NCBI RefSeq assembly: GCF_023541015.1
Contig: NZ_JALNPR010000006.1
Location: 62,001-126,000 of the forward strand
Direction: 5' to 3'
DNA from: Marivivens donghaensis
Lineage (GTDB): Bacteria; Pseudomonadota; Alphaproteobacteria; Rhodobacterales; Rhodobacteraceae
Length of the DNA: 64,000 nt
Each line of letters opens with the position of its first letter. Position 1 is the first letter of the stretch. Positions 36,003-45,664 of the stretch are shown here, piece after piece. A program made the position numbers and the translations under genes. The notes beneath the pieces are model-generated. The model was given only the letters and a program-made list of their open reading frames with translations. It did not search any database and was not told where the DNA came from.

Positions 36003-37457
36003 TTAACCTTTGATATCGCGCCAGCGACGACCGTCACGATGCATCAGCATGAGGGCATCATCTGGACCAGCAGAGCCTTGATCGTAAAGCTTAGGCACAT
36101 CGTTGCGACGTTCCCAATCATTGATCAACGGATCAGTCCAAGCCCAAGCCGCCTCGACCTCGTCGCCACGCATGAACAGGGTCTGGTTGCCACGGATCAC
36201 GTCCATGATCAGACGCTCGTAAGCATCGGTCACATCCTCTGCATCATCACCTAGGGCCTCAGAGAACGTCATATCCAGCGGCACGTCGATCAGACGCATA
36301 CCCCCCGGACCCGGTTCCTTGATCGTCACTTGCAGGTCGATGCCTTCGTTCGGCTGCAAACGGATGGCGAGGATGTTGCGGTGACGCGCTTCGTCCCCTT
36401 CAAAAATCGAGTGACCAAGGTCTTTGAACACCACGGCGATCTCGGACGACCGCGCTTTCATCTTTTTACCAGTGCGCAGGTAGAACGGCACGCCAGCCCA
36501 ACGCCAGTTGTTGATATGGCAGCGCATCGCGATAAAGCTCTCGGTGAACGAACGCGGGTTTTCCGCGTCGTCACGATAGGACGGGCTGCTGCCATCGGCA
36601 TCATACTGACCGCGCACAATGTGGTGGTGATCCACGTTCTGCAAGGCACGGATAACCTTGAGCTTTTCGTTGCGGACCTCATCGGCCTCAAACTTGCTCG
36701 GTGGTTCCATCGCGATCAGGCACAAAAGCTGCATCAGGTGGTTTTGCACCATATCGCGCATTGCACCCGATTTATCGTAGTATGCACCGCGCCCGCCAAC
36801 ACCCACGGTTTCCGCCACGGTGATCTGGATGTGATCGACGTAGTGGTTGTTCCACAGCGGCTCAAACAGCACGTTACCAAAGCGGACAGCCATGAGGTTC
36901 TGAACGGTTTCTTTGCCCAGATAGTGGTCGATGCGGTAAATCTGTGTTTCGTCGAAATGCGTCGCAAGAACCGCGTTCAACGCCTTGGCAGACGCCAGAT
37001 CGCGACCGAACGGTTTCTCAACAACGATACGGCTTTCGCGGTTTGCAATGCCATGCAGGTGCAGACGTTCTGCGAGATCGCCAAACAGGCTCGGTGCGAC
37101 AGAGAAATAGAACGCGCGCACAACGCCGTCCCGCATCAGACCAGCAAGCTGCGCCCAACCGCCCTCGCCTTTGGCATCAATCGCAACATAGTCGAGACGC
37201 GCAAGGAACTCTGCGATCGCTTTCTTTTCAGACTTCTCGGCACCGCCGAATTCTTGGATCGCGTCTGCCACAAGCTGGCGGAACCCTTCGGCATCCATCT
37301 CAGAGCGCGCAGCACCAATGATCCGCGATTCAGGGGTCATTTGCCCCGACAGATAACGGCGGAACAAGCCAGGCAGGATTTTACGGCGGGCCAGATCGCC
37401 CGTGCCCCCAAAAATCACTAGGTCGAAGGGTTCGACCGGAATGACACGCGATACCAT
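36003..37457 (-). CDS. zwf: Glucose-6-phosphate 1-dehydrogenase
   Basis: 484 residues from the ATG at 37455-37457, chosen over a frame start ten codons earlier because GGAGAA precedes it by 4 bp. The NADP motif FGGTGDLARRK and the substrate signature RIDHYLGKE are present. With pgl and pgi it opens the Entner-Doudoroff/pentose phosphate routes, the main sugar pathway of Roseobacters. A promoter with a LacI-type palindrome is 43 bp upstream. Confidence 0.96.
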   Translation of the reverse strand: MVSRVIPVEPFDLVIFGGTGDLARRKILPGLFRRYLSGQMTPESRIIGAARSEMDAEGFRQLVADAIQEFGGAEKSEKKAIAEFLARLDYVAIDAKGEGGWAQLAGLMRDGVVRAFYFSVAPSLFGDLAERLHLHGIANRESRIVVEKPFGRDLASAKALNAVLATHFDETQIYRIDHYLGKETVQNLMAVRFGNVLFEPLWNNHYVDHIQITVAETVGVGGRGAYYDKSGAMRDMVQNHLMQLLCLIAMEPPSKFEADEVRNEKLKVIRALQNVDHHHIVRGQYDADGSSPSYRDDAENPRSFTESFIAMRCHINNWRWAGVPFYLRTGKKMKARSSEIAVVFKDLGHSIFEGDEARHRNILAIRLQPNEGIDLQVTIKEPGPGGMRLIDVPLDMTFSEALGDDAEDVTDAYERLIMDVIRGNQTLFMRGDEVEAAWAWTDPLINDWERRNDVPKLYDQGSAGPDDALMLMHRDGRRWRDIKG

Positions 37458-37499
37458 GCTGTTCTCCGCTTCTCTCTCGTAGATCACATCACGCTAGCT

Positions 37500-37528
37500 A
37501 TGTTAGCGTTAACGCTCGCGACTTACAA
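37500..37528 (-). promoter_or_regulatory. zwf promoter with LacI-type operator in the spacer
   Basis: On the minus strand TTGTAA (37523-37528), 17-bp spacer, TAACAT (37500-37505). Overlapping the -10 and spacer is GTTAGC-GTTAAC (37502-37513), a near-palindrome centred on CG, typical of LacI-family operators; a 12-bp perfect palindrome (37505-37516) overlaps it. Binding there would block RNA polymerase. Confidence 0.55.
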
Positions 37529-37581
37529 TTCTCTACGGATAAAGTCTAGCGGCTTAGCACGGAAATGAAACCTTCCTCGGC

Positions 37582-38166
37582 TTATGCGTCCAATTCGGTG
37601 TCCCAATAGAGGTAATCCAACCAGCTTTCATGCAGGTGGTTCGGTCGGAATTTGCGCCCAAGGTTTCGCAATTCCTCGGCGCTGGGCTGGCGTGGCGGTT
37701 TACGCAGATGCATCCCCGCCTGCCGAAGGCTTTTTGACCCTTTGGCGAGGTTACAGGGCGAACAAGCCGCCACCACATTTTCCCAACTGGTGATCCCGCC
37801 CCGCGCCCGTGGCACGACATGGTCGAACGTTAGATCACCATGCCCACCGCAGTATTGGCACTGAAATTCGTCCCTCAAGAAAAGATTAAAGCGCGTGAAG
37901 GCCACGCGCTTTTGAGGTTTGACATAATCTTTGAGGACGACAACCGACGGGATCAAGAACTCTGTCGATGGGCTGCGGACCACTTCATCGTAGGTGGCAA
38001 CGATATCCACCCTATCGAGAAAGACCGCCTTGACCGCTTCTTGCCAAGGCCAAAGCGAAAGCGGGTAATACGACAACGGTCGATAGTCCGCGTTCAGCAC
38101 GAGCGCGGGATGCGACCGCGGCCCAGCCTGATCTCTAACAAAATTTATCCTAAAATCGCCATCCAT
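37582..38166 (-). CDS. HNH endonuclease domain protein
   Basis: 194 residues. The zinc cysteines CQYCG and CSPCN bracket the HNH core LTFDHVVPRARGG and TSWENVVAAC. The N-terminal 80 residues (VLNADYRPLSYYPLSLWPW) are a conserved extension seen in a widespread family of chromosomal HNH proteins. Its role is unknown; it is not part of an obvious restriction or phage cluster here. Confidence 0.88.
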   Translation of the reverse strand: MDGDFRINFVRDQAGPRSHPALVLNADYRPLSYYPLSLWPWQEAVKAVFLDRVDIVATYDEVVRSPSTEFLIPSVVVLKDYVKPQKRVAFTRFNLFLRDEFQCQYCGGHGDLTFDHVVPRARGGITSWENVVAACSPCNLAKGSKSLRQAGMHLRKPPRQPSAEELRNLGRKFRPNHLHESWLDYLYWDTELDA

Positions 38167-38356
38167 CGGAGCATATCTCCACTACTCTGTCTGCTCTAGG
38201 CACCAGAGCGGGAGCAACCCGCCCCAGCATAGCATTAACTATATATCGTAGCCCAAACGGATCAAGCCTCACGATATCGTCAACGCGTGCCCGCAGATAA
38301 CCGCAGGGATGTAACAGCCGAGTGACGCGACTTTAGGCAATTTGCCCTGACTTTGA

Positions 38357-39022
38357 TCAGTAGCCCAACCGCTCACGCATGAACGCGAGGGCGACCGAAA
38401 GTCCATCAGGCGCGATGCCGTGGCCTGTGCCCTTCATGATGTGCGCATAGACCTCTTTCCATCCAGCGGCCTGAAGCGCCTCTGCGGCTTGGGGCAGCGA
38501 TTGCACGGGGACGACATCGTCTTGGTCGCCATGGACCAATAGAACTGGCGGGCGGCAGGACAGTTCGTCGGCGAGCAACTCTGGTTCGAGCAGACGACCC
38601 GAGAACGCACAGATCCCCGCGACGGCATCTTCACGACGAGGTGCCACGTGCAGCGACATCATCGTGCCTTGGGAAAAGCCAAAGATCATAACCTGTTCAG
38701 GCAGAAGATCGTAATCAACCATCACACCGTCCAAGAACGCGTTCAGATCGTCAGACGCACGATCAAGACCCTGACGCGATTCCTCTTCGCTCGACCCGTC
38801 GATCCACGGGATCGGGAACCACTGGAACCCCATCGGCGCACCTGCGCAAGCTTCGGGCGCATCGGGGGCAATGAACATCGTGTCGGGAAGGTGTTCGCCC
38901 AGCACATCAGCCAGCCCCAAAAGGTCGGCCCCATTGGCACCGTAGCCATGCAGGAACACAACAGCTGAGCGCAGATCGCCCGATACCGGTTCGCGCCGGT
39001 CCGCCTGAAGAGCACGTGTCAT
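38357..39022 (-). CDS. Carboxylesterase/phospholipase, alpha/beta hydrolase
   Basis: 221 residues from the ATG at 39020-39022, which overlaps the upstream stop codon (ATGA). The oxyanion-type motif VVFLHGYGANGADL, the nucleophile elbow GFSQG, the aspartate in GDQDDVVPV and the histidine in GTGHGI form a full catalytic set of the YpfH/acyl-protein thioesterase-like branch. It is last in a run of four overlapping genes starting with cbiD. Confidence 0.85.
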   Translation of the reverse strand: MTRALQADRREPVSGDLRSAVVFLHGYGANGADLLGLADVLGEHLPDTMFIAPDAPEACAGAPMGFQWFPIPWIDGSSEEESRQGLDRASDDLNAFLDGVMVDYDLLPEQVMIFGFSQGTMMSLHVAPRREDAVAGICAFSGRLLEPELLADELSCRPPVLLVHGDQDDVVPVQSLPQAAEALQAAGWKEVYAHIMKGTGHGIAPDGLSVALAFMRERLGY

Positions 39023-39648
39023 AGGATACCTTCCCTGTCTTTCGCTACCTTGTAGTAGGCCCACAAGAGCCGAGCCGCAACGGCACGCCACGGGCTCCAG
39101 TCTTCGGCCATTTTCCGCAGTGCCCGCTCTGTCGGTCGGGCGTCGAGGTTGAACAACATCCGCGCGGCCTCTTGCAGAGCCAGATCACCGGGGGCGAATA
39201 CATCCGCCCGACCCAACGCGAACATTGCGTAAATCTCAGCCGTCCAAACACCTATTCCGTTGACAGCTGTCAACTCCTTAATGATTTCTAAATCAGGGAG
39301 TTGCCGCAAATTGTTAAAGTCAATTCCAGCCCCCGCAAGTGCCTTTGCATAACGCACTTTTTGGCGACTCATGCCCAAGGCGCGAAGGTCGTCCTCAGTG
39401 GCGTTTAGGACATTCTCTGGGTCAGTCATGCCCGCCGCCTCAACCCGTGACCAGATCGCACTGGCGGCTGCGACGCTTACCTGCTGGCTGACAATCGCAG
39501 ACAAAAGCCGATCAAACCCGTCATTGGTACGACGCAGAGGCAATGGTCCAGTCAGTTCATAGGCAGCTTTGAATTCGGGATGGGCGGCTGACAACCACGC
39601 GATCCCTTCGAGGATGCAATCATCGGTTTCGATGATCCGCCCGATCAT
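39019..39648 (-). CDS. DNA-3-methyladenine glycosylase II (AlkA-type)
   Basis: 209 residues, HhH-GPD superfamily. The helix-hairpin-helix is LTAVNGIGVWTAEIYAMF and the catalytic aspartate is in VFAPGDLAL. It excises alkylated bases. No N-terminal TATA-like domain is present, so it is the short AlkA form. It overlaps both neighbours, a DNA-repair gene inside a cobalamin operon. Confidence 0.88.
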   Translation of the reverse strand: MIGRIIETDDCILEGIAWLSAAHPEFKAAYELTGPLPLRRTNDGFDRLLSAIVSQQVSVAAASAIWSRVEAAGMTDPENVLNATEDDLRALGMSRQKVRYAKALAGAGIDFNNLRQLPDLEIIKELTAVNGIGVWTAEIYAMFALGRADVFAPGDLALQEAARMLFNLDARPTERALRKMAEDWSPWRAVAARLLWAYYKVAKDREGIL

Positions 39649-40355
39649 AGGTCCATGACCCAGTCCAAGACATCTTGAACCCGTTCACGCCGCAAGGCAT
39701 CCGCCATCGGCGGGCGCTGAACCATGACAACAGGTATTCCCAATTGCCGCGCAGCGAGGAGTTTGCCTTCGGTCATGCCGCCTGCGTTTTTGGCAACTAC
39801 GATGTCGATCTCATGCTGTTTGAGCAGATCCACCTCATCCGCCTCGGGGAATGGCGGACGGCCCGTGATATAGGTCACGCCATCTTCAGCAGGCTGCGGA
39901 TCAACGGTGCGGATCACGAGGTGACAATTCGGTAGGTTCAACTCTGCCGCACCTTTGCGACCCACGGCAGCAAAGACACGCGTGCCATCGGGGACGACAG
40001 CAGACACGCTCGCCATGTCGGGAACCATGATCCATTTATCCTCTGGCTCAGGCTCCCACTCGGCGCGGATCAGTTGGATATAGGGCAATCCGCGCTGGGC
40101 ACAGACACGCGCCGTTCGTTCGGTGATCGCAGTGGCAAAGGGGTGCGTGGCGTCGATGACCGCGGTGATACCGTTCTCGTCGAGATACTGGATAAAGCCA
40201 TCCTCACCGCCGAACCCACCGATACGGGTTGCGATCGGATAGGCCGTGGGGGATGCGGTTTCACCTGCTAGAGAGGCAACCGCTTTGATCCCGTAGTCAT
40301 GGAGCAGCCATGCCATTTTGCGGGCTTCTGTCGTACCAGCCAATAAAAGGATCAC
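39645..40355 (-). CDS. cobK: Precorrin-6A reductase
   Basis: 236 residues with ILLLAGTTEARKMAW at the N-terminus, the IDATHPFA motif near residue 68, and VAKNAGGMTEGKL near 190. It reduces precorrin-6A with NADPH in cobalamin synthesis. It overlaps cbiD and the glycosylase gene. Confidence 0.93.
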   Translation of the reverse strand: MILLLAGTTEARKMAWLLHDYGIKAVASLAGETASPTAYPIATRIGGFGGEDGFIQYLDENGITAVIDATHPFATAITERTARVCAQRGLPYIQLIRAEWEPEPEDKWIMVPDMASVSAVVPDGTRVFAAVGRKGAAELNLPNCHLVIRTVDPQPAEDGVTYITGRPPFPEADEVDLLKQHEIDIVVAKNAGGMTEGKLLAARQLGIPVVMVQRPPMADALRRERVQDVLDWVMDL

Positions 40356-41401
40356 GCGCCTGTCCTCGTCAAAATCTTGCCTGCGCGGTCGATGACCACA
40401 ACGTCGATGTCGATACCCGCATCGCGCACCACCGACAACGCCTGTTCACGGGCTTTGACGGCAATAAGGTCGGCCAGAGGCGCGCCGCAAATCTCATAAG
40501 CCTCAAGGACGGTATTCGCACCGCGCAACCTGTCGTGACCCATCCAATCGGCAAGCATGTCGAAATCCACCTGCGACCGCCCAGAATGGAGGTCCATCGC
40601 CCCCTGCGCCAGCTTTGCCAGCTTACCGATGCCGCCACCGATCGTCAGGCGCGGCACGGGATGTTGACGCATGTATTTCAGCAGACCACCCGCGAAATCC
40701 CCCATGTCGAGCATCGCGTGATCGGGCAGACCATAGAGCCCCTGCACGATCCGCTCTGACGTCGCACCTGTGCAGCCCGCAACATGGGTCGTGTTCCCTG
40801 CCCGCGCCACATCGACCCCACGGTGGATCGACGCGATCCACGCCGCACAAGAGAACGGACGCACCACGCCTGTCGTACCAAGGATCGACAAACCACCCTT
40901 GATCCCCAAACGCGGGTTCCATGTTTTCTGCGCAAGCTCTGCCCCGTTGGGCACGGTGATCGTGATCGCAATATCGGGGGATTGGCCAAATTCGCTGGCC
41001 AATTCCGCGACAACCTCATCCATTAAGCCACGCGGCACGGGGTTGATAGCAGGCTCACCCACAGGGATCGGCAATCCCGCTTTTGTCACCATCCCGACAC
41101 CGACGCCCGCATGGAACGTGACGCCCCCCGTCGACCGTTCGACCCGCGCACGGATCAAGGCACCGTGGGTCACGTCAGGGTCGTCGCCTGCATCTTTGAT
41201 GATTCCAGCTTCGGCATAGCCCTCGCCCGCGTCCATATAGGCCAGTTCGAACACAGGTGTTTCGCCCTTGGGCAAAGTGATTGAGACCGTTTCAGGCCAC
41301 GCCCCGCCCCACAAACGCAGCAACGCCGCCTTGGTGGCGGCGGTGGCACAAGCGCCCGTGGTCCAGCCACGGCGCAAAGGAGTGTCAGGTTTACGCGTCA
41401 T
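40352..41401 (-). CDS. cbiD: Cobalt-precorrin-5B (C1)-methyltransferase
   Basis: 349 residues with the characteristic LRRGWTTGACATAATKAAL N-terminal block and GTTGVVRPFS in the middle. CbiD methylates C1 of the corrin ring. It is usual in the anaerobic pathway, while CobK and CobA/CobB type neighbours are shared, and Rhodobacteraceae commonly carry this mixture. It is first in the minus-strand operon and divergent from cobA with 96 bp between starts. Confidence 0.93.
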   Translation of the reverse strand: MTRKPDTPLRRGWTTGACATAATKAALLRLWGGAWPETVSITLPKGETPVFELAYMDAGEGYAEAGIIKDAGDDPDVTHGALIRARVERSTGGVTFHAGVGVGMVTKAGLPIPVGEPAINPVPRGLMDEVVAELASEFGQSPDIAITITVPNGAELAQKTWNPRLGIKGGLSILGTTGVVRPFSCAAWIASIHRGVDVARAGNTTHVAGCTGATSERIVQGLYGLPDHAMLDMGDFAGGLLKYMRQHPVPRLTIGGGIGKLAKLAQGAMDLHSGRSQVDFDMLADWMGHDRLRGANTVLEAYEICGAPLADLIAVKAREQALSVVRDAGIDIDVVVIDRAGKILTRTGA

Positions 41402-41497
41402 GGCGTGACTATAGAACGGGTTATCCGTGCCGCCAATCCAGCAAACTGCGTCGTTTGTCGCCTTTATTCAGGTCCGCTTACGGGGCATAACCACCCC

Positions 41498-42349
41498 ATG
41501 ATCGACTCGCTTCCCTTTTCCGGCCAGACATGGCCCGTTTTGAAACCCGGTTGGGTATGGCTCTGTGGTGCTGGCCCTGGTGACCCTGGGCTGCTGACTT
41601 TGCATGCTGTGAACGGCCTCCAACAAGCGGATGTGGTGATCTATGACGCGCTCGTGGATGAGGCGATCCTCGCGCTCGCCCCGAATGCGGAACATATCTA
41701 CGCGGGCAAGCGCGGCGGCAAACCGTCGGCAAAGCAGCGCGACATCTCGCTCCAGCTCGTCGATATGGCGAAAGAGGGCAAAAAGGTTCTGCGTCTCAAG
41801 GGCGGCGATCCGTTTGTCTTTGGCCGCGGTGGCGAAGAAGCGCAAACCCTGATCCAGCATGGCGTTCCGGTGCGGATTATCCCCGGCATTTCGGCAGGTA
41901 TCGGCGGTTTGGCATACGCAGGCATTCCTGTCACCCACCGCGACGTGAACCAATCGGTGACCTTTGTCACGGGGCACGACCAGTCGGGTGAAACGCCACA
42001 GTCGCTCGATTGGGCGGCGATCAGCAAAGGGTCGCAAGTCCTCGTGATCTACATGGGGATGAAGCATATCGCCCTGATCGCAGGTAGCCTGATTGATGCA
42101 GGTCGTCCGCTGTCGGAACCTGTTGCTGTCGTGACCAATGCTACAACGCCGAACCAGCAGGTTTTGGAGTCCACCTTGGGCACCCTAGAGGCCGACATCG
42201 CGGCCGCTGGGCTAGAACCACCTGCGATTATTTGCGTGGGCCGTTCGGTCCTCATGCGTCAGGTTCTAGATTGGCAGAGCCTTGCTGAGGGCATTGAACC
42301 GCGCAACCTCGATCCCCTTGGGCGTGGTCGTCCGGCAGAGAGCGCATGA
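41498..42349 (+). CDS. cobA: Uroporphyrinogen-III C-methyltransferase
   Basis: 283 residues from the ATG at 41498; the frame extends upstream but homology begins at VWLCGAGPGDPGLLTLHA. RLKGGDPFVFGRGGEE and GIPVTHRD are SUMT signatures. It makes precorrin-2 from uroporphyrinogen III, the branch point from haem. It overlaps cobB by ATGA. Confidence 0.94.
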   Translation: MIDSLPFSGQTWPVLKPGWVWLCGAGPGDPGLLTLHAVNGLQQADVVIYDALVDEAILALAPNAEHIYAGKRGGKPSAKQRDISLQLVDMAKEGKKVLRLKGGDPFVFGRGGEEAQTLIQHGVPVRIIPGISAGIGGLAYAGIPVTHRDVNQSVTFVTGHDQSGETPQSLDWAAISKGSQVLVIYMGMKHIALIAGSLIDAGRPLSEPVAVVTNATTPNQQVLESTLGTLEADIAAAGLEPPAIICVGRSVLMRQVLDWQSLAEGIEPRNLDPLGRGRPAESA

Positions 42350-43608
42350 CAGGGATCGTCATTGCTGCACCCGCTTCGGGATCGGGCAAGACGACGATCA
42401 CCTTGGGCCTTTTGCGCGCCATGGCCCAAGACGGGCTGAACGTACGCGGTGCGAAATCTGGCCCTGATTACATTGACCCTCGATTTCATGCGGTTGCCAG
42501 CGGACAACCCTGTGTAAACTTGGACGCTTGGGCGATGACGCCTGATCGTATTCGGTCGCTCGCCGCTGGTGATGGGCCGCTCATTGTCGAGGGCGCGATG
42601 GGCCTCTTTGACGGCGCACCGCCTGATGACCGTGGGTCAAGCGCGGATTTGGCCCGTGCGCTGGGCCTCTCGGTCGTTTTGGTGGTTGATGCGGCGCGGA
42701 TGGCGGGTTCGATCGCAGCACTGGTCGCTGGCTTTGCGGGCTTTGCGTCGGACGTGACCGTTGCGGGCGTGATCCTGAACAAAGTCGGATCGCCGCGACA
42801 CGAGGGCATTCTACGCCGCGCACTTAGCGCGACAGGCATTCCCGTTCTTGGGGCCGTTCCACGTGATGCGCAGATCGTTCAGCCGTCCCGTCACCTTGGT
42901 CTAGTTCAAGCGGACGAGCGCGAAGATTTAGATGCGTTTTTGGACAGTGCTGCCGCTCTTGTCCGTCGTCATGTGGACATTGACACGCTGCGGCAGTTGT
43001 TGCGCCCAGTTGCGACAGGCACCCACGCTGGCCTCACAGCACCCGCGCAGCGTATTGCACTGGCCCAAGACCGCGCGTTTGCCTTTTCCTATCCGCATAT
43101 GATTGCAGATTGGCGACGCAATGGGGCTGAAGTCATTCCATTTTCACCGCTCAATGGGGATCCGATCCCAGAGGCTGATCTGGTTTATCTACCTGGTGGC
43201 TATCCAGAGCTTTACGCGGGTCAGATTGTCGGATCAGGGTTTATCCAGAACCTAAAGGGCACCGCATTAACCACTGATATTTATGGAGAATGTGGTGGCT
43301 ATATGGTCATGGGTGACGGTCTGATTGATGCCGATGGAACGCGACACGAGATGGCTGGGCTGTTGCGATTGGAAACATCGTTTGCACAACGAAAACTGCA
43401 TCTGGGGTATCGGACAGTGACGGGCACACAGGGTCCATTCGCAGGGCATTGGGCCGCGCATGAGTTCCACTATGCGACCACGATAAACGCGGAAGGTGAC
43501 GCGTTGTTTACTGCCCAAGATGCCGAGGGCAACGACCTGCCCGCGATGGGACTGCGGCTCGGCCGCGCCTATGGATCGTTTGCACATGTGATTGACGCCA
43601 TGTGTTAA
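42346..43608 (+). CDS. cobB: Cobyrinate a,c-diamide synthase
   Basis: 420 residues. P-loop IAAPASGSGKTTITLGLLRAM at the N-terminus; the C-terminal class I glutamine amidotransferase domain has the nucleophile region DIYGECGGYMVMG. It amidates corrin side chains a and c with glutamine and ATP. It is coupled to cobA, and the MFS gene starts 37 bp later. Confidence 0.95.
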   Translation: MTGIVIAAPASGSGKTTITLGLLRAMAQDGLNVRGAKSGPDYIDPRFHAVASGQPCVNLDAWAMTPDRIRSLAAGDGPLIVEGAMGLFDGAPPDDRGSSADLARALGLSVVLVVDAARMAGSIAALVAGFAGFASDVTVAGVILNKVGSPRHEGILRRALSATGIPVLGAVPRDAQIVQPSRHLGLVQADEREDLDAFLDSAAALVRRHVDIDTLRQLLRPVATGTHAGLTAPAQRIALAQDRAFAFSYPHMIADWRRNGAEVIPFSPLNGDPIPEADLVYLPGGYPELYAGQIVGSGFIQNLKGTALTTDIYGECGGYMVMGDGLIDADGTRHEMAGLLRLETSFAQRKLHLGYRTVTGTQGPFAGHWAAHEFHYATTINAEGDALFTAQDAEGNDLPAMGLRLGRAYGSFAHVIDAMC

Positions 43609-43645
43609 GGCCGTCACAAAGGCGGTAACGAATTTAGGACTTCCC

Positions 43646-44896
43646 ATGGATACGATCTATACCGACGACCGCCGCGCGAAACGCAACGTAGCAGTGCTGG
43701 TGGTGGCCCAAGCGATTTTGGGCGCACAAATGCCGATGATCTTTGCCATTGGCGGTCTTGCGGGCAAACAATTGGCGTCGAACCCTTGCTGGGCGACATT
43801 GCCGATTTCGATGATCGTGTTCGGGTCAATGACCACTGCACCGTGGCTGTCGCCGCTAATGCAGCGCAACGGGCGTCAGTTTGGGTTCATGCTCGGTGCT
43901 TTTGCGGGGATGCTGGGCGCGATGATTTCGGCGGCTGGCCTCTATTTCGCGAACTTCCCGTTGTTCCTCTTGGGGTCCTATATCACGGGTATCTATATGT
44001 CGGCGCAGGGCTTCTACCGCTTTGCCGCGACAGACACAGCGACTGACACGTTCAAGCCCAAGGCGATTTCTTATGTGATGGCGGGTGGTCTGATTTCCGC
44101 AATCGTTGGGCCACAGTTGAACAAAGTGGTCGGTGACATCAATCCGGTCATTCCGTTCCTTGGCAGTTACCTCGCGATCGTGGCGATCAACCTGTTTGGT
44201 CTGTTCCTTTTCCTCGCGCTCGACTTGCCAAAAGGCAGCAAGTCGGCGCCGAAAGTTCTGGATGCGCCAATTGCGCGGACACGTAAAGCGCTGCTCGCAC
44301 ATCCGCCGATCATCGTGGCAATCATCGTTGGTATGGTCAGCTATGCGCTGATGAACCTTGTGATGACCTCGACCCCACTGGCGGTTGTGGGCTGCGGCTA
44401 CGGCGTTGATAGTTCAAACGATATCGTCACCGCGCACGTTCTGGCGATGTTCATTCCGTCGTTCTTTACCGGTCACCTGATTGCACGCTTTGGCGTAAAA
44501 ACGATCATGGCGACGGGCCTTGTGATCCTCGCCTTTGCTGGGATCGCGGCACTCGCTGGTGTGCAGCTCGCTGATGAGGCGTCGTCGCCGTCGCTGTTGA
44601 GCTTTTACGCCGGTTTGATCCTCTTGGGTGTAGGTTGGAACTTTGGCTTTATCGGCGCAACAACGATGTTGGCACAGGCGCACGAGCCGCATGAACGCGG
44701 TGTCATTCAGGGGCTGAACGACCTGTTGGTCTTTGGCGGCGTGACGGTGGCGTCGCTGGCGTCGGGCGGTCTGATGAACTGTTCGGGCGGGTCGCCGATT
44801 GACGGCTGGACGGCTGTCAACGTGGCGATGGTGCCATTCCTCGCGCTTGCCGGTGGATCGCTGATCTGGTTGGCGCTGCGTCCAAAAGACCTCTGA
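43646..44896 (+). CDS. MFS transporter
   Basis: 416 residues from the ATG at 43646 with twelve hydrophobic segments. The N-terminal half has GLAGKQLASN and MQRNGRQFGFMLG (a weakened motif A). This group is often annotated simply as MFS and the substrate is unknown. It follows cobB on the same strand and meets the next, convergent gene with no gap at all (44896/44897). Confidence 0.85.
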   Translation: MDTIYTDDRRAKRNVAVLVVAQAILGAQMPMIFAIGGLAGKQLASNPCWATLPISMIVFGSMTTAPWLSPLMQRNGRQFGFMLGAFAGMLGAMISAAGLYFANFPLFLLGSYITGIYMSAQGFYRFAATDTATDTFKPKAISYVMAGGLISAIVGPQLNKVVGDINPVIPFLGSYLAIVAINLFGLFLFLALDLPKGSKSAPKVLDAPIARTRKALLAHPPIIVAIIVGMVSYALMNLVMTSTPLAVVGCGYGVDSSNDIVTAHVLAMFIPSFFTGHLIARFGVKTIMATGLVILAFAGIAALAGVQLADEASSPSLLSFYAGLILLGVGWNFGFIGATTMLAQAHEPHERGVIQGLNDLLVFGGVTVASLASGGLMNCSGGSPIDGWTAVNVAMVPFLALAGGSLIWLALRPKDL

Positions 44897-45664
44897 TCAC
44901 CAACGGCCCGTTAGCTGTTTCAGCATGAGCGAACCCTTGCGGCGGAACTCTGACGTGGTCAGGCGTCCGTCGGGGACCGATTGTGGATCAGCAATAGCGG
45001 CTGAGAGGATCGCCTTGGCGCGCCATCCAGCGCGCAAGGCTGGAACTGCGGGGCCAAAGTCGGTGCTGCGGTGATTTGCAAGCATCCGAAGGCCGTAGTC
45101 GGCGAGGTTCTTTACCTCGGCCAGTGTTTCATGGGCCAAAGGTTTGCGCCCCGCGGCCTTGATCGCGGGAACGGCCAATAGCCAGTTGGCGATGCCAGAG
45201 GCGATAGCGGCCTCGCGGATGGCTTCTTCTTTCTCAGCATCCGCACCCAGCGCCAAAGCCGCCAGTACGGTCAGGCTCCCTGCACCACGGTCGATATGAG
45301 CGATCACGGCCTCTTCGTTTTCGAAGAGGTCGCCGTTGATGTCCCAATACCGCGCATTGATCATGGTCGAGATCACAGACGGCGGCAGAGCAGCGGATTT
45401 CACGACCTCTGCAAAAGGACCCGCCACTTCATGCGCACGGGGCGGTTTGCCCTCGACCACTTCGGTCACGATGTCCTGCCACCATTGCAGCCGCATCTGC
45501 GCAATCATCGGTTCGCGCGTCACCCATGGGGCCTTTGCGACCTCTAGGTTAAAGGCATAGAGCGGAAAGAGTTTCGCCCGCGCCTCTGGTGGGGCGGCCA
45601 TTGTCGCGAGAAAACGATCAGGGTCGCCCTGACGAACCAGTTCAGCGCAGGCGTTCAGGGTCAT
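44897..45664 (-). CDS. Squalene/phytoene synthase-like protein (NDUFAF6-type)
   Basis: 255 residues of the squalene/phytoene synthase fold, with PLYAFNLEVAKAPW and MRLQWWQDIV as in the mitochondrial complex I assembly factor NDUFAF6. The aspartate-rich DxxxD motifs of true synthases are not seen intact, so an assembly or scaffold role is more likely than isoprenoid condensation; this is inference. It overlaps cimA by 4 bp and is the last gene of cysS-cimA-this. Confidence 0.75.
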   Translation of the reverse strand: MTLNACAELVRQGDPDRFLATMAAPPEARAKLFPLYAFNLEVAKAPWVTREPMIAQMRLQWWQDIVTEVVEGKPPRAHEVAGPFAEVVKSAALPPSVISTMINARYWDINGDLFENEEAVIAHIDRGAGSLTVLAALALGADAEKEEAIREAAIASGIANWLLAVPAIKAAGRKPLAHETLAEVKNLADYGLRMLANHRSTDFGPAVPALRAGWRAKAILSAAIADPQSVPDGRLTTSEFRRKGSLMLKQLTGRW

